From Enterobacter cloacae (lineage in GTDB: Bacteria; Pseudomonadota; Gammaproteobacteria; Enterobacterales; Enterobacteriaceae): DNA of 64,000 bases. Of this stretch, positions 38,654-50,912 are shown piece after piece. Below the pieces are notes generated by a model. The model was given only the letters and a program-made list of their open reading frames with translations, was not told where the DNA came from and did no database searches. How positions within the stretch are numbered: the stretch's first letter is position 1; every line of letters begins with the position of its first letter. The DNA is taken from positions 3,844,001-3,908,000 of the forward strand of contig NZ_CP056117.1 of the NCBI RefSeq assembly GCF_013375935.1, written 5' to 3'. The position numbers and the translations under genes were made by a program.

Positions 38654-38884
38654 CGCGCTCGCCCTGCATTAAAGATGAGAGAGTACATCCTGAAGCAATT
38701 GCAGGCACAATTCCACTGTCTTGATTTTAATAAGATTAGTTTCATTCTTTCCGTATTAATTTTCAGATTTTTCCCTGAATCTAAAATAATTTTATCCTGG
38801 AAAGTGAATAATAGCCAGTTTTAGATAAAACAGGCACTTACCAGGGTAAATAATTTGGCACAAATTTTACTTTAATCTTACTGC

Positions 38885-38920
38885 GAGAAAAGCCTGGCGC
38901 TTTTATTCACCACCAGGCTC
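38885..38920 (-). terminator. Terminator of nlpC
   Basis: On the minus strand AGCCTGG-N15-CCAGGCT is followed by TTTTC. Confidence 0.6.
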
Positions 38921-38945
38921 GCAGCAGCTGCATCGCTTTCACCGG

Positions 38946-39410
38946 TTAAATACGTCTGGCCTGCCAGAAGTTTTTTCGCCAGTAAACATTATCGAGAGAG
39001 GAGCGTATCACGCCGCGGCTGGTTGAGGCGTGAATGAACTGGTTGTCGGTATCATAAATGCCCACATGCAGGCCATTTTCACCGGAGCCTGTTTTAAAGA
39101 AGACCAGATCGCCGGGCAGGAGCTCGTCTTTATCAATTTCGGTGCCGATTTCCGCCTGCATCCGCGTTTCACGCGGCAGCTGTAAATCAAATTTGTCGCG
39201 GAAGGTCATCAGCACGAAGCCCGAGCAGTCCACCCCGCCCCGGCTCATGCCGCCGTAACGATAGGGTGTACCGCGCCAGTTGCTGAGCTGATCGTTCAGG
39301 CTGGCAATGACCGTTATGGAATCGGAAAGCCGCGGGTTAGGCGGAGGAGCACGATGGCTACTGCATCCCGCCAGAAATAGCGCGCCAACAAGGAGAAACC
39401 AGAATCGCAT
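38946..39410 (-). CDS. nlpC: NlpC/P60-family lipoprotein peptidase
   Basis: 154 residues. Lipoprotein signal with lipobox LAGC (residues 13-16). The cysteine-peptidase catalytic set is Cys in GGVDCSGFVL, His in GLHVGIYDTD and His in QFIHASTS. Likely a peptidoglycan endopeptidase or tailoring enzyme anchored in the outer membrane. Neighbour of btuD as in E. coli. Confidence 0.93.
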   Translation of the reverse strand: MRFWFLLVGALFLAGCSSHRAPPPNPRLSDSITVIASLNDQLSNWRGTPYRYGGMSRGGVDCSGFVLMTFRDKFDLQLPRETRMQAEIGTEIDKDELLPGDLVFFKTGSGENGLHVGIYDTDNQFIHASTSRGVIRSSLDNVYWRKNFWQARRI

Positions 39411-39482
39411 TTCAGACGAATCCTCTGCTTTTTTTATTCTTTCGGTAATTTAGCGTGCATCTATGCCGCTGTGCAAGGAGGG

Positions 39483-40238
39483 TCACTCCTGAGCCGTGGA
39501 AATGAGCATCCTGTGTCCCTCAATATCCAGCCTCCGGAACGACATGTGATAGGCGCTCGCCAGATTGGGCGGGGTCAGCACGCTGTCCCGCGCCCCGCTG
39601 GCAATCAGCCTGCCGCGCGCCAGCAGCCACACCCGATGCGCGTGGCGCAGGGTATGGTTTAAATCGTGGCTGCTCATCACAATGGTCATGCCCTTGCGGC
39701 AGAGCGCGCCGAGCAGGGTATCCAGCGCCGCCTGCTGGGCAACATCCAGCCCGCTCATCGGCTCGTCCAGCAGCAGCAAGCGCCCGTGAGGATTCCCCGC
39801 CGGATGGACCTGAAGGATGACGGCGGCCAGCCGCACGCGCTGCCACTCACCGCCGGAAAGCCGGCTGGCCTGACGGGTGAGCTTGTCGTCTAACCCGAGC
39901 GCCGCAGCAACCTCGTTGAGCAATTCCACCTGATGCTTATCGGGAAGATGCAGCGTCAGGTAGTGCCAGACGGGCATCGCAAAGGGCGCTACCTGCTGCT
40001 GTACCAGGTAGCTTCGGCGGGTAGCGAGTGAGGCGGGCTGCCAGTCAACGAGAGATTGCCCGAGAAAGGTAATCTCCCCCTGCCCGGAGGTTAACCCCGC
40101 CATACGCGCCAGCAGCGTGCTTTTCCCTGCGCCGTTTGGCCCAACCAGGTGAAGAATTTCACCTGCGTTGACCGTAGCGGTAACAGGCTCAAGACGTCCC
40201 TTGTCGGCAACGTCTGTGAGCTGCATCAGCAGCGTCAT
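39483..40238 (-). CDS. btuD: BtuD, vitamin B12 ABC transporter ATPase
   Basis: 251 residues. Walker [10 protein letters not shown], signature [12 protein letters not shown] and Walker [13 protein letters not shown] are present. It powers B12 import through BtuC. It overlaps btuE by one base. SD region is within btuE. Confidence 0.95.
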   Translation of the reverse strand: MTLLMQLTDVADKGRLEPVTATVNAGEILHLVGPNGAGKSTLLARMAGLTSGQGEITFLGQSLVDWQPASLATRRSYLVQQQVAPFAMPVWHYLTLHLPDKHQVELLNEVAAALGLDDKLTRQASRLSGGEWQRVRLAAVILQVHPAGNPHGRLLLLDEPMSGLDVAQQAALDTLLGALCRKGMTIVMSSHDLNHTLRHAHRVWLLARGRLIASGARDSVLTPPNLASAYHMSFRRLDIEGHRMLISTAQE

Positions 40239-40789
40239 TATTTCGCCAGCGCCAGCTTGATAGATTCCATCACGATAGGATCTTCAGGGGGCATGTCAGG
40301 TGAAAAACGCTGAACCACCTGCCCGTCGCGACCAATCAGGAATTTTTCGAAGTTCCACAGAATATCGTCCGGATAGAGCGGCGCGCGGCCTTTACTCGCC
40401 ATACGCTCATAGAAGCCACTCTCTTCCGGCGCGACGGCGGCTGGCGCAGCGGCCACCAGTTTGGCATACAGGGGATGACGATTGTCGCCATTCACGTCAA
40501 TCTTGCTGAACATCGGGAACGTCACGCCATAGGTGGTGCTGCAAAAGGTCTTAATCTCCTCTTCGCTGCCGGGCTCCTGCCCCAGAAACTGGTTGCACGG
40601 GAAACCCAGCACGCTAAAGCCGTCTTTCTCCCAGGCTTTATGAATATTTTCCAGCTGTTCATACTGCGGCGTGAGGCCACATTTTGACGCCACGTTAACG
40701 ATGAGCAACACCTTGCCTTTGTAGCCTTCCAGCGTGGTTTTCTCACCGTCAATGGTGGTCACTTCGGTATTCAGAATATCAGACTGCAT
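40238..40789 (-). CDS. btuE: BtuE, glutathione/thioredoxin peroxidase family
   Basis: 183 residues. Thioredoxin-fold peroxidase with cysteine in [27 protein letters not shown] and the tryptophan in [14 protein letters not shown]. It protects against peroxides; despite the name it is not needed for B12 transport. It lies between btuC and btuD on the same strand, as in E. coli, but is separated from btuC by a divergent insert. Confidence 0.95.
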   Translation of the reverse strand: MQSDILNTEVTTIDGEKTTLEGYKGKVLLIVNVASKCGLTPQYEQLENIHKAWEKDGFSVLGFPCNQFLGQEPGSEEEIKTFCSTTYGVTFPMFSKIDVNGDNRHPLYAKLVAAAPAAVAPEESGFYERMASKGRAPLYPDDILWNFEKFLIGRDGQVVQRFSPDMPPEDPIVMESIKLALAK

Positions 40790-40824
40790 AGCATGCCCTC
40801 AGGTTGACTTACGGGGTGTGTTTT

Positions 40825-40866
40825 AACGTCCAGCTTTTAATAGTAGTCAGATTAAAGCCTGACTCC
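40825..40866 (-). repeat. Degenerate copy of the btuC 3' end
   Basis: On the minus strand this 42-base stretch aligns without gaps to the last codons of btuC (about 41360-41401); about three quarters of positions match by eye, including CTACT, TTAAA and GCTGG. It marks the btuE side of the inserted gene at 41016-41342. Confidence 0.6.
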
Positions 40867-41015
40867 ATGATTCTTTTATCAATCATAATTTTACATGAAA
40901 ACCAGTTGTTTAGCTGCATTTCTGTCGGAGAAGGCCCGCGAGACAGGGCAAAATTCGCGCCTGGTCAGGCTATGATATCATTCTGGATACTTATAACTTT
41001 AAAAGGTGAGCCCGA

Positions 41016-41342
41016 ATGACAAAGACCTTTACGCCTGAGCAAATTGACATTATCAATCGTATTGTCTTCGACCATATCGATAAAATGAGTGAGGAAGTAA
41101 CTAACATTATTGAAAAAACAGAGAAAGACGCACACCGGGAACTGTCGGATCGCGGCATTGAAATGGCTGATTTTTATCCTGCCAATCAGCCGTTTTTAAT
41201 GATGACACTCGTACAAAAACTGATAGACCGGGTGCACGGTGGCAATAAGGATCTTGCTCAAAAAATAATAACGATGGAAGCGAAAAGGCTTAACGTCAGC
41301 GTAAGCGTCGATGCCGATAAATCAGGCGTATCGGGGAGCTAA
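41016..41342 (+). CDS. Unrecognised 108-residue protein inserted in the btu operon
   Basis: I do not recognise a family. ATG 41016 follows AAAAGGTGAGCCCGA, a good ribosome binding site. The product has no signal peptide, no transmembrane segment, no cysteine and no tryptophan. It looks largely helical in the first two thirds (DHIDKMSEEVTNIIEKTEKD) with a polar tail. It lies between btuC and btuE on the opposite strand, where E. coli has none, and is flanked on the far side by a degenerate copy of the btuC tail. Likely a cytoplasmic accessory protein. Confidence 0.7.
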   Translation: MTKTFTPEQIDIINRIVFDHIDKMSEEVTNIIEKTEKDAHRELSDRGIEMADFYPANQPFLMMTLVQKLIDRVHGGNKDLAQKIITMEAKRLNVSVSVDADKSGVSGS

Positions 41343-41363
41343 TTAGAGTAAATATCATTCCGT

Positions 41364-42344
41364 TCAGCGACCAGCCTTTAAAAGTAGCCAGATAAAGACC
41401 GGCGCACCCAGCGTTGCGGTCACCACGCCGATCGGCAGCTCAGCGGCCGTCAGGGCGAGCCGGGCGATGATGTCGGCAATCAGGAGCGTTGCCGCTCCGG
41501 CAATCGCCGAGGACGGGAGCAGGGTTCGGTGGTCCGTAATGCCACACAGGCGCAGCATATGCGGGATCACCAGCCCGATAAAGCCAATCGCGCCCGCCAG
41601 CGCCACGCTGACCCCAACCATCCAGCCGATGGCGACAACCAGCACGTTGCGCCAGAATCCAATCGGCATACCGAGCTGGCGGGCAGACGTTTCGCCCAGC
41701 GCCAGAATATTAAGCGGCTGCGCCTGAAGCGCCGTCCACAGGATCACCGGGATCAGAAGCGCCATCAGCCACCCCTGACGCCAGTCAACGCCACCAAAGC
41801 CGCCCATCATCCAGTACATCAGCTGGCGCAGGTCAAATGAGGTGGAAAAGTAGACGGCCCAGGTCATCAGCGCGCTACAGATGATCCCCAGCGCGACCCC
41901 GGCCAGCAGCAGCCGGCTGGTTGATAAGTGACGTCGGGCAAAGCGCAGGAGAATGACGGTGATCAGCAGCGCCCCGAGAATGGCGCTGAGGCTAATGCCC
42001 CAGGCGGATAGCTCGCCTCCCCCCAGCATTACGGCGGCGATAAGCCCGACGCCAGCCCCATTCGAGACGCCGAGTAGCCCGGGCTCCGCCAGCGGGTTTT
42101 CGAACAACGCCTGCATGATCGTGCCGCACAGCGCCAGCGCCGCGCCGACCAGAATGACGGCCAGCGTCCGCGGCAGGCGGATCTGCCAGACAAAGAGCTG
42201 CCCGTCTGGGGTAAACCAGCTTTCCGGCCCCAGCCACCGATCGCCCGCGCACAGGCTGACCGTGGTGGCGATAATCAACAGCATCCCGAGCAGAGACAGG
42301 CGGTAGAGATCGGAGCGGCGCTGGCGACGGGCAAGATCAAGCAT
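41364..42344 (-). CDS. btuC: BtuC, vitamin B12 ABC transporter permease
   Basis: 326 residues from ATG 42342-42344 ([13 protein letters not shown]), as in E. coli BtuC; an in-frame ATG at 42374 would add 10 residues but has no ribosome binding site. About ten transmembrane helices with FecCD motifs [37 protein letters not shown] and [15 protein letters not shown]. Separated from btuE by about 570 bases containing the extra gene, so polycistronic transcription may be altered. Confidence 0.93.
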   Translation of the reverse strand: MLDLARRQRRSDLYRLSLLGMLLIIATTVSLCAGDRWLGPESWFTPDGQLFVWQIRLPRTLAVILVGAALALCGTIMQALFENPLAEPGLLGVSNGAGVGLIAAVMLGGGELSAWGISLSAILGALLITVILLRFARRHLSTSRLLLAGVALGIICSALMTWAVYFSTSFDLRQLMYWMMGGFGGVDWRQGWLMALLIPVILWTALQAQPLNILALGETSARQLGMPIGFWRNVLVVAIGWMVGVSVALAGAIGFIGLVIPHMLRLCGITDHRTLLPSSAIAGAATLLIADIIARLALTAAELPIGVVTATLGAPVFIWLLLKAGR

Positions 42345-42407
42345 AGGCGACAGGTTATCAGGTTGAGATATCATTGATTTTACGGCGGGTTTAGCAAATA
42401 GCGCAAA

Positions 42408-42437
42408 GAAAAAAGGCCGCGTGAGCGGCCTTTTTAG
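42408..42437. terminator. Bidirectional terminator between btuC and ihfA
   Basis: AAAAAA-GGCCGC-GTGA-GCGGCC-TTTTT; both genes are on the minus strand and it follows ihfA. Confidence 0.85.
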
Positions 42438-42447
42438 TTAGTTCATA

Positions 42448-42747
42448 TTACTCTGCTTTGGGCGTTGCGTTTTCGACACGGCTTTTCAACTTCTGGCCGG
42501 GTCTGAAGGTCACCACGCGGCGGGCTGTAATGGGAATATCTTCCCCCGTCTTCGGGTTACGGCCCGGACGTTGGTTTTTGTCTCGCAAATCAAAATTGCC
42601 AAAACCGGAGAGTTTTACCTGCTCACCATTTTCCAGAGCACGACGGATCTCTTCGAAAAACAGCTCTACCAGCTCTTTGGCATCCCGTTTGCTAAGCCCA
42701 AGCTTATCAAACAGATATTCTGACATTTCAGCTTTTGTAAGCGCCAT
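42448..42747 (-). CDS. ihfA: IHF alpha subunit
   Basis: 99 residues, nearly identical to E. coli IhfA ([20 protein letters not shown]). Forms a heterodimer with IhfB that binds WATCAANNNNTTR and sharply bends DNA; a consensus site occurs upstream of sufA in this window. Four bases after pheT. Confidence 0.98.
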   Translation of the reverse strand: MALTKAEMSEYLFDKLGLSKRDAKELVELFFEEIRRALENGEQVKLSGFGNFDLRDKNQRPGRNPKTGEDIPITARRVVTFRPGQKLKSRVENATPKAE

Positions 42748-42751
42748 AGGT

Positions 42752-45139
42752 TCAATCCCTCAATGATGCCTGGAATCGCTCTTTTAATGCCTCTACACAT
42801 TTGGCGACGGTAGCGGCAATCTCCTCTTCTTCGAGTGTACGGCTGGTATCCTGAAGGATAAGGCTAATAGCGAGGCTCTTGAAACCTTCTGCTACGCCCT
42901 TGCCGCGGTACACGTCAAATAAGTTTACGCCAACTACCTGATTTACGCCAACTTTCTTACATTCGGCCAAAATATCTGCTGCGGGCACGTTTTCAGCGAC
43001 CACAACCGCGATATCACGGCGGTTTGCCGGGAAGCGCGAGACGTCCTGCGCCTGAGGAATAACGCGGTCTGCGACCGGGCTCCACTCCAGCTCGAACACG
43101 ATGGTACGGCCGTTGAGGTCAAGCTTACGTTCCAGCTCAGGATGCACAACGCCAATGAAACCAACACGTTTGCCGTCTAAATAAATCGCCGCGCTCTGGC
43201 CCGGATGCAGGGCCGGAATCGCTTCTGCGCGGAATTCAATTTCAGATAATTTACCGGTCAGATCGAGGATTGATTCCAGATCGCCCTTCATATCGTAGAA
43301 ATCGACCGTGCCTTTTGCCAGATCCCAGTGCTCTTCGTAGCGGTTACCGCTGATTGCGCCGGCCAGCATGAGATCCTGACGGATGCCCAAATTAGCCTGA
43401 GTATCCGGTACAAAGCGCAAGCCGCTTTCGAAAATGCGTACGCGGTTTTGCTGACGATTCTGGTTGTAAACGATGGTGCCCAGCAGGCCCGTCCACAGGG
43501 AGAGGCGCATCGCTGACATCTCGCTGGAGATTGGGCTTGGCAGGATCAGGGCTTCCTGACCCGGGTGGATCAGCTGCTGAAGCTTAGGATCCACGAAGCT
43601 GTAGGTGATCACTTCCTGGTAGCCTTTGTCGTTCAGCATGGTTTTCACACGCTTCAGGGACAGATCGGCTTCGCGATGGGTGCCCATCACCAGACCTGCC
43701 TGCACCGGCTCGTCGGGAATGTTGTTGTAGCCGTATACGCGGGCCACCTCTTCCACCAGGTCTTCTTCGATCTCCATGTCGAAACGCCAGGACGGCGCTA
43801 CGGCCTTCCACTCGTCCTGACCTTCGGTCACGTCGCAGCCCAGACGCGTCAGGATGTCGGTCACCTGCGCATCGGCAACGTGATGGCCAATCAGGCGATC
43901 CAGCTTGCTGCGGCGCAGGGTGATGGTCGCACGCTTCGGCAGCGTCGCTTCGTTAGTGACGTCGATAACCGGACCGGCTTCACCGCCGCAGATGTCGATC
44001 AGCAGGCGAGTCGCTCGCTCCATCGCTTTATATTGCAGCGCCGGGTCAACGCCACGCTCGTAGCGGTGAGAGGCATCGGTGTGCAGGCCATGACGACGCG
44101 CGCGGCCGGTGATGGAGAGCGGGCTGAAGAACGCGCATTCCAGCAGGACGTTTTGCGTCTCGTCGTTGACGCCAGAGTGCTCGCCACCGAAGATACCGCC
44201 CATCGCCAGCGCTTTGTTGTGGTCCGCAATAACCAGCGTATCGGCGCTCAGTTTCGCTTCGCTGCCGTCCAGCAGCACCAGGGTTTCGCCCTCTTTCGCC
44301 ATGCGAACAACAATACCGCCTTCGATACGATCCTTATCGAACGCGTGCATTGGCTGACCCAGCTCCAGCAGAACGTAGTTGGTCACGTCAACGACGGCGT
44401 CGATAGAGCGGATACCGCAGCGACGCAGCTTTTCTTTCATCCACAGCGGGGTTGGTGCCTTAACGTTAATGCCTTTCACCACGCGACCGAGATAGCGCGG
44501 GCAGGCATCAACGGCGTCAACCTGAATTGGCAGCGTGTCGCTGATGGTGGCCGCAACCGAAGCGATCTCCGGCACGTTCAGCTCGGTCTGGTTCAGCACG
44601 GCAACGTCGCGCGCCACGCCGATAATGCCTAAGCAGTCGGCACGGTTTGGCGTGACGCTGATTTCGATGGTGTTGTCATCAAGCTTCAGGTACTCACGAA
44701 TATCGGTGCCGATCGGCGCATCCAGCGGCAGCTCAATGATGCCGTTGTGATCGTCGGAAATACCCAGCTCGGAGAAGGAGCACAGCATGCCCTCAGACGG
44801 CTCGCCGCGCAGCTTCGCCGCTTTGATTTTGAAATCGCCAGGCAGCACGGCGCCGACGGTCGCCACGGCCACCTTCAGGCCCTGACGGCAGTTTGGCGCG
44901 CCGCAGACGATATCCAGCAGGCGATCGCCACCCACATTTACTTTGGTGACGCGCAGCTTGTCGGCGTTAGGGTGCTGAGCGCACTCAACCACTTCACCCA
45001 CGACTACGCCGGTGAAGGCGCCAGAAACCGGATCGACACCGTCAACTTCCAGACCCGCCATGGTGATCTGGTTGGAGAGCGCTTCGCTGTCCAGCGTGGT
45101 GTTAACCCATTCGCGTAACCACAGTTCACTGAATTTCAT
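42752..45139 (-). CDS. pheT: PheT, phenylalanyl-tRNA synthetase beta chain
   Basis: 795 residues, the E. coli length. N-terminal EMAP-like tRNA-binding domain ([26 protein letters not shown]), editing B3/4 domain ([17 protein letters not shown]) and C-terminal anticodon-binding domain ([17 protein letters not shown]). Heterotetramer with PheS. Confidence 0.98.
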   Translation of the reverse strand: MKFSELWLREWVNTTLDSEALSNQITMAGLEVDGVDPVSGAFTGVVVGEVVECAQHPNADKLRVTKVNVGGDRLLDIVCGAPNCRQGLKVAVATVGAVLPGDFKIKAAKLRGEPSEGMLCSFSELGISDDHNGIIELPLDAPIGTDIREYLKLDDNTIEISVTPNRADCLGIIGVARDVAVLNQTELNVPEIASVAATISDTLPIQVDAVDACPRYLGRVVKGINVKAPTPLWMKEKLRRCGIRSIDAVVDVTNYVLLELGQPMHAFDKDRIEGGIVVRMAKEGETLVLLDGSEAKLSADTLVIADHNKALAMGGIFGGEHSGVNDETQNVLLECAFFSPLSITGRARRHGLHTDASHRYERGVDPALQYKAMERATRLLIDICGGEAGPVIDVTNEATLPKRATITLRRSKLDRLIGHHVADAQVTDILTRLGCDVTEGQDEWKAVAPSWRFDMEIEEDLVEEVARVYGYNNIPDEPVQAGLVMGTHREADLSLKRVKTMLNDKGYQEVITYSFVDPKLQQLIHPGQEALILPSPISSEMSAMRLSLWTGLLGTIVYNQNRQQNRVRIFESGLRFVPDTQANLGIRQDLMLAGAISGNRYEEHWDLAKGTVDFYDMKGDLESILDLTGKLSEIEFRAEAIPALHPGQSAAIYLDGKRVGFIGVVHPELERKLDLNGRTIVFELEWSPVADRVIPQAQDVSRFPANRRDIAVVVAENVPAADILAECKKVGVNQVVGVNLFDVYRGKGVAEGFKSLAISLILQDTSRTLEEEEIAATVAKCVEALKERFQASLRD

Positions 45140-45154
45140 TGTTCTGTCCTGCCC

Positions 45155-46228
<1,074 letters not shown>

Positions 46229-46275
46229 TCTGGCGCTGTTTTTCGTTTCATCTTTCACGCGCTAGCCTCCTGAAG

Positions 46276-46320
46276 TCAGGTGCTAAAGTAAAAGAAGAAG
46301 CGGAAAATAGCAGCATTCAT
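46276..46320 (-). CDS. pheM: PheM, pheST leader peptide
   Basis: 14-residue peptide [14 protein letters not shown] with five phenylalanines, the same as E. coli pheM. Ribosome stalling at Phe codons during Phe-tRNA shortage prevents formation of the downstream terminator and so raises pheST expression. Confidence 0.95.
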
Positions 46321-46404
46321 GCTTGCGTTACCTTGTGTGGTAAAAACCGTAAAGACCTTATTGAAAAGCCTGGACGGGTAAATGTCAATCTTCTGATCGG
46401 GTAT

Positions 46405-46436
46405 ATGAAAAGAGGGAGCAAAGCCCCCTCTTTCAA
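46405..46436 (-). terminator. Terminator after rplT
   Basis: On the minus strand AGAGGG-N9-CCCTCT stem followed by TTTTC; partial readthrough to pheM is expected as in E. coli. Confidence 0.6.
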
Positions 46437-46441
46437 CTGGC

Positions 46442-46819
<378 letters not shown>

Positions 46820-46848
46820 CTAAGTTAAAAAAGTTAAACGTTAACGAC

Positions 46849-47070
<222 letters not shown>

Positions 47071-47143
47071 TTAAATAAACGAAACATAGGCGAACAAAAC
47101 CTATGGGGCCCTAAGGCTCCACAGATTTTGCTGCTTGAAGGCC

Positions 47144-47689
<546 letters not shown>

Positions 47690-49618
47690 TTATTCCTCCA
47701 GTTGTTGAAGACTGCGGCTGCGAATCTCTTGTTGCAGCTTCTCAATCACTTCACTTACGTCCAGGCTCCCCAGGTCTTTACCACGGCGGGTGCGAACGGC
47801 AACTTTGCCTGCTTCCACCTCTTTATCACCACAGACCAACATATACGGGACACGACGTAAAGTGTGCTCGCGGATTTTAAAGCCAATCTTCTCATTTCTC
47901 AAGTCTGCTTTTACGCGAATGCCCGCATTTTGTAGTTTCTGCGTCAATTCTTTAACGTAATCCGCCTGAGAATCGGTAATGTTCATCACGACTACCTGCA
48001 CTGGCGCAAGCCAGGTTGGGAAGAAGCCGGCGAACTCTTCGGTCAGGATGCCAATGAAGCGCTCCAGTGAACCGAGAATTGCACGGTGAATCATAACCGG
48101 CACCTGACGCTCGTTGTCTTCGCCCACATAAGAGGCGCTTAAACGCTGCGGCAGAGAGAAGTCCAGCTGTACCGTTCCGCACTGCCATGCGCGATCGAGG
48201 CAGTCATACAGGGTAAATTCAATTTTCGGACCGTAGAATGCGCCCTCGCCCAGCTGGTATTCAAACGGAATTCCGTTCTCTTCCAGCGCTACGGCGAGAT
48301 CCGCCTCTGCGCGATCCCATGTCTCATCGCTACCGATACGTTTTTCCGGGCGCGTTGAGAGTTTGACGACGATTTTCTCGAAGCCAAAGGTGCTGTACAT
48401 ATCGTAGACCATACGAATACAGGCGTTAACTTCATCACGTACCTGATCTTCAGTACAGAAGATATGCGCATCATCCTGAGTAAAGCCACGAACGCGCATC
48501 AGACCGTGCAGCGCACCTGATGGCTCGTTACGGTGGCAGCTACCGAACTCCGCCATACGCAGCGGCAGGTCGCGGTAGGATTTCAGACCCTGGTTAAAGA
48601 TCTGAACGTGGCCCGGGCAGTTCATTGGCTTGATGCAGTATTCACGGTTCTCAGACGAGGTGGTGAACATCGCATCTTTGTAGTTGTCCCAGTGGCCGGT
48701 TTTTTCCCACAGCACACGGTCCATCATGAACGGCCCTTTTACTTCCTGATACTGGTACTCTTTCAGCTTAGAGCGCACGAAGGTTTCCAGTTCACGGAAG
48801 ATAGTCCAGCCGTCGTTATGCCAGAACACCATACCCGGCGCTTCTTCCTGCATGTGATACAGGTCAAGCTGCTTACCGATTTTACGGTGGTCACGCTTAG
48901 CCGCCTCTTCCAGGCGCTGCAGGTACGCGTTCAGGGCTTTCTTATCAGCCCACGCGGTACCATAGATACGCTGCAACATTTTGTTGTTACTGTCGCCACG
49001 CCAGTAAGCGCCTGCGATCTTCATCAGCTTAAAGTGATGGCAGAAGCGCATATTCGGCACGTGCGGTCCACGGCACATGTCGACGTATTCCTGATGATGG
49101 TACAAGCCAGGCTTGTCATCATGAGCGATGTTCTCATCGAGAATAGAGACTTTATAGCTCTCGCCACGCTTCACGAAGGTTTCACGCGCTTCGTGCCAGC
49201 TGACTTTCTTCTTGATGACGTCATAGTTCGTTTCGGCGAGCTCGTGCATACGTTTTTCGAGCGCGTCGATGTCTTCCTGGGTCAGGGTATGGTCAAGGTC
49301 AACGTCGTAGTAGAAACCGTTGTCGATAACCGGGCCGATCGCCATTTTGGTGTTTGGCCACAGCTGCTTGATAGCATGACCTAACAGGTGCGCGCAGGAG
49401 TGACGAATGATCTCCAGACCTTCTTCGTCTTTCGCAGTGATGATTGCGAGCGTCGCATCGCTTTCAATCAGATCGGACGCGTCAACCAGCTCACCATTCA
49501 CGCGGCCAGCAATGGTCGCTTTCGCGAGACCGGGACCGATGTCCAGGGCAACATCCATTGGGCTTACAGCGCGATCGAAATGGCGTTGGCTGCCATCAGG
49601 AAGAGTAATTACAGGCAT
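47690..49618 (-). CDS. thrS: ThrS, threonyl-tRNA synthetase
   Basis: 642 residues, identical in length to E. coli ThrS. TGS domain ([16 protein letters not shown]), editing domain with [11 protein letters not shown], and class II catalytic core ([46 protein letters not shown]) with C-terminal anticodon-binding domain. Preceded by AATAAGGATATAAA as in E. coli, and by a leader likely to act as translational operator. Confidence 0.98.
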   Translation of the reverse strand: MPVITLPDGSQRHFDRAVSPMDVALDIGPGLAKATIAGRVNGELVDASDLIESDATLAIITAKDEEGLEIIRHSCAHLLGHAIKQLWPNTKMAIGPVIDNGFYYDVDLDHTLTQEDIDALEKRMHELAETNYDVIKKKVSWHEARETFVKRGESYKVSILDENIAHDDKPGLYHHQEYVDMCRGPHVPNMRFCHHFKLMKIAGAYWRGDSNNKMLQRIYGTAWADKKALNAYLQRLEEAAKRDHRKIGKQLDLYHMQEEAPGMVFWHNDGWTIFRELETFVRSKLKEYQYQEVKGPFMMDRVLWEKTGHWDNYKDAMFTTSSENREYCIKPMNCPGHVQIFNQGLKSYRDLPLRMAEFGSCHRNEPSGALHGLMRVRGFTQDDAHIFCTEDQVRDEVNACIRMVYDMYSTFGFEKIVVKLSTRPEKRIGSDETWDRAEADLAVALEENGIPFEYQLGEGAFYGPKIEFTLYDCLDRAWQCGTVQLDFSLPQRLSASYVGEDNERQVPVMIHRAILGSLERFIGILTEEFAGFFPTWLAPVQVVVMNITDSQADYVKELTQKLQNAGIRVKADLRNEKIGFKIREHTLRRVPYMLVCGDKEVEAGKVAVRTRRGKDLGSLDVSEVIEKLQQEIRSRSLQQLEE

Positions 49619-49720
49619 TTTATATCCTTATTTGCAGTGATGCCCCACACATAAGAGCATATACAAAGAAAATAATCGTGATTAAACAGTAGATTACGAA
49701 ACCATCTGACCAACAATCGT
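49619..49720 (-). promoter_or_regulatory. thrS leader with anticodon-arm-like hairpin
   Basis: The minus-strand leader has the conserved GGGG-N-ATCACTGCAAATAAGG before the ATG, and a hairpin at 49687-49708 whose loop contains CGT in GGTTTCGTA, flanked by AGAT/ATCT. In E. coli ThrS represses its own translation by binding such a mimic of the tRNA-Thr anticodon arm. Confidence 0.6.
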
Positions 49721-49941
49721 CAAATTGGTTCGTCATCCTGCACCTGCCGATTTCAGAATAATGCGGATTTACGGCACGCAGCGTAATGGTAACACTATTG
49801 ACAAGGCGAATGCACCTTCTGCGACCGTTTTGAACCTCTCAACCTTCTGTATGAGCGGGGGAACTTTCGCTGCCAGATGCTCGCATTCCGAAAGTGCTGA
49901 GCTATCCTTGAACATGTCCTTAAACATCCAGGGGTGATGAC

Positions 49942-50034
49942 ATGAATGTATCCAGCAGAACCGTTGTGATATTAAATCTTCTTTCCGCTGCCGGTCTGGT
50001 ATTGATCCTGGCCGACAGATTCCACTGGTTCTGA
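49942..50034 (+). CDS. yncL: YncL-like small inner-membrane protein
   Basis: 30 residues from ATG 49942 with GGGGTGATGAC as ribosome binding site. It begins MNVSSRTVVILNLLSAAG, as recalled for E. coli YncL, with one hydrophobic helix and ending RFHWF. Stress-induced small membrane protein of unknown role. It lies beside yniD here, a location different from E. coli yncL as recalled. Confidence 0.72.
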   Translation: MNVSSRTVVILNLLSAAGLVLILADRFHWF

Positions 50035-50132
50035 ATCAGACCGGTGTTCTGGCATAGCCTGCTGTCCAGGGTAAAGCGCATTCTGGCGCTTAATTTGGTA
50101 GACTAAGGGTCTCAACTGACAAGGATTAGGTT

Positions 50133-50240
50133 ATGCCAACTAAACGATTTGCCGTTAAGCACTGGAAAATGGTCGTGGTATTAATTGCTATTTGCGGCGC
50201 GATGCTGCTGCTGCGCTGGGCCGCGATGATCTGGGGCTGA
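50133..50240 (+). CDS. yniD: YniD small membrane protein
   Basis: 35 residues (MPTKRFAVKHWKMVVVLIAI) with a basic N-terminus and one transmembrane helix, very close to E. coli YniD. ATG 50133 follows AAGGATTAGGTT. Function unknown. In E. coli it lies in the ydjM-tcyP region; here it is beside thrS. The next 188 bases hold no gene that I can see. Confidence 0.85.
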   Translation: MPTKRFAVKHWKMVVVLIAICGAMLLLRWAAMIWG

Positions 50241-50428
50241 TATAGCCAGCAGAGAAGAAGCGTATACGGTTATCGTAACGCGAAACGTAAACAGGTGGTA
50301 AATTTCCTGTATATATAGTAACTATCTTTACGCTATTACCACGTGTAAAAACCGGTACGTCTTCATCCGGTTTTCCACAGGCTGTAATATTGATGAATAT
50401 TCAACAACAGTCTGGCAGTTAACAGGGA

Positions 50429-50653
50429 TCAGGACCACTCACCCGCCACCAGCTTATGTACATCAAACGCATCGTTCATGGACTGGCCGGTAGACTGAGA
50501 GCCTGGAGCCATGTTTGAGCCTGCTTCAACATCCGAAGCTTTGACAATACCGGTTTGGCTGCTGGCAGGTTGCGTCATATTATCAGCAGCAAATACGCCA
50601 AATGAAAGTGCGGAAAGCACCATCGCTGCTGTAGCGGTTTTGATTTTTTTCAT
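50429..50653 (-). CDS. Small secreted protein of unknown function
   Basis: 74 residues from ATG 50651-50653. A signal peptide (MKKIKTATAAMVLSALSFGV, cleavage near FAA) is followed by a short polar mature part of about 50 residues ending LVAGEWS. The signal peptide resembles those of the BhsA/YdgH (DUF1471) family but the mature part does not show that domain. The start region reads TATGAGAATTATCATTATG, reminiscent of a Fur box. Confidence 0.6.
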   Translation of the reverse strand: MKKIKTATAAMVLSALSFGVFAADNMTQPASSQTGIVKASDVEAGSNMAPGSQSTGQSMNDAFDVHKLVAGEWS

Positions 50654-50877
50654 AATGATAATTCTCATACTAATTAATGCTGAAAGGCTTGAGGCGAGCT
50701 TTTGCCTGTGCTTTCAGTGTAGATCTGGATCACACTTTTTCCTAGTCAAATTATTTATCAATTCGTGTCAAATAAACTGAATAAGGCCTGAAGCGCACTA
50801 TGGAGAAATAATAAAAATGAAAAAGGACCAGTTAATTTAAAACGCCGTTTATTATAAAACAGCACAGTTACTGAAAA

Positions 50878-50908
50878 TAAAAAACGGGCCGGGATAGTCC
50901 GGCCCGTC
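50878..50908 (-). terminator. Terminator of ydiY
   Basis: On the minus strand ACGGGCCGG-N5-CCGGCCCGT followed by TTTTTTATTT. Confidence 0.9.
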
Positions 50909-50912
50909 GGAA

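Noticed and set aside
43565..44632. 355-residue open frame opposite pheT
   Set aside because: Antisense shadow of pheT.
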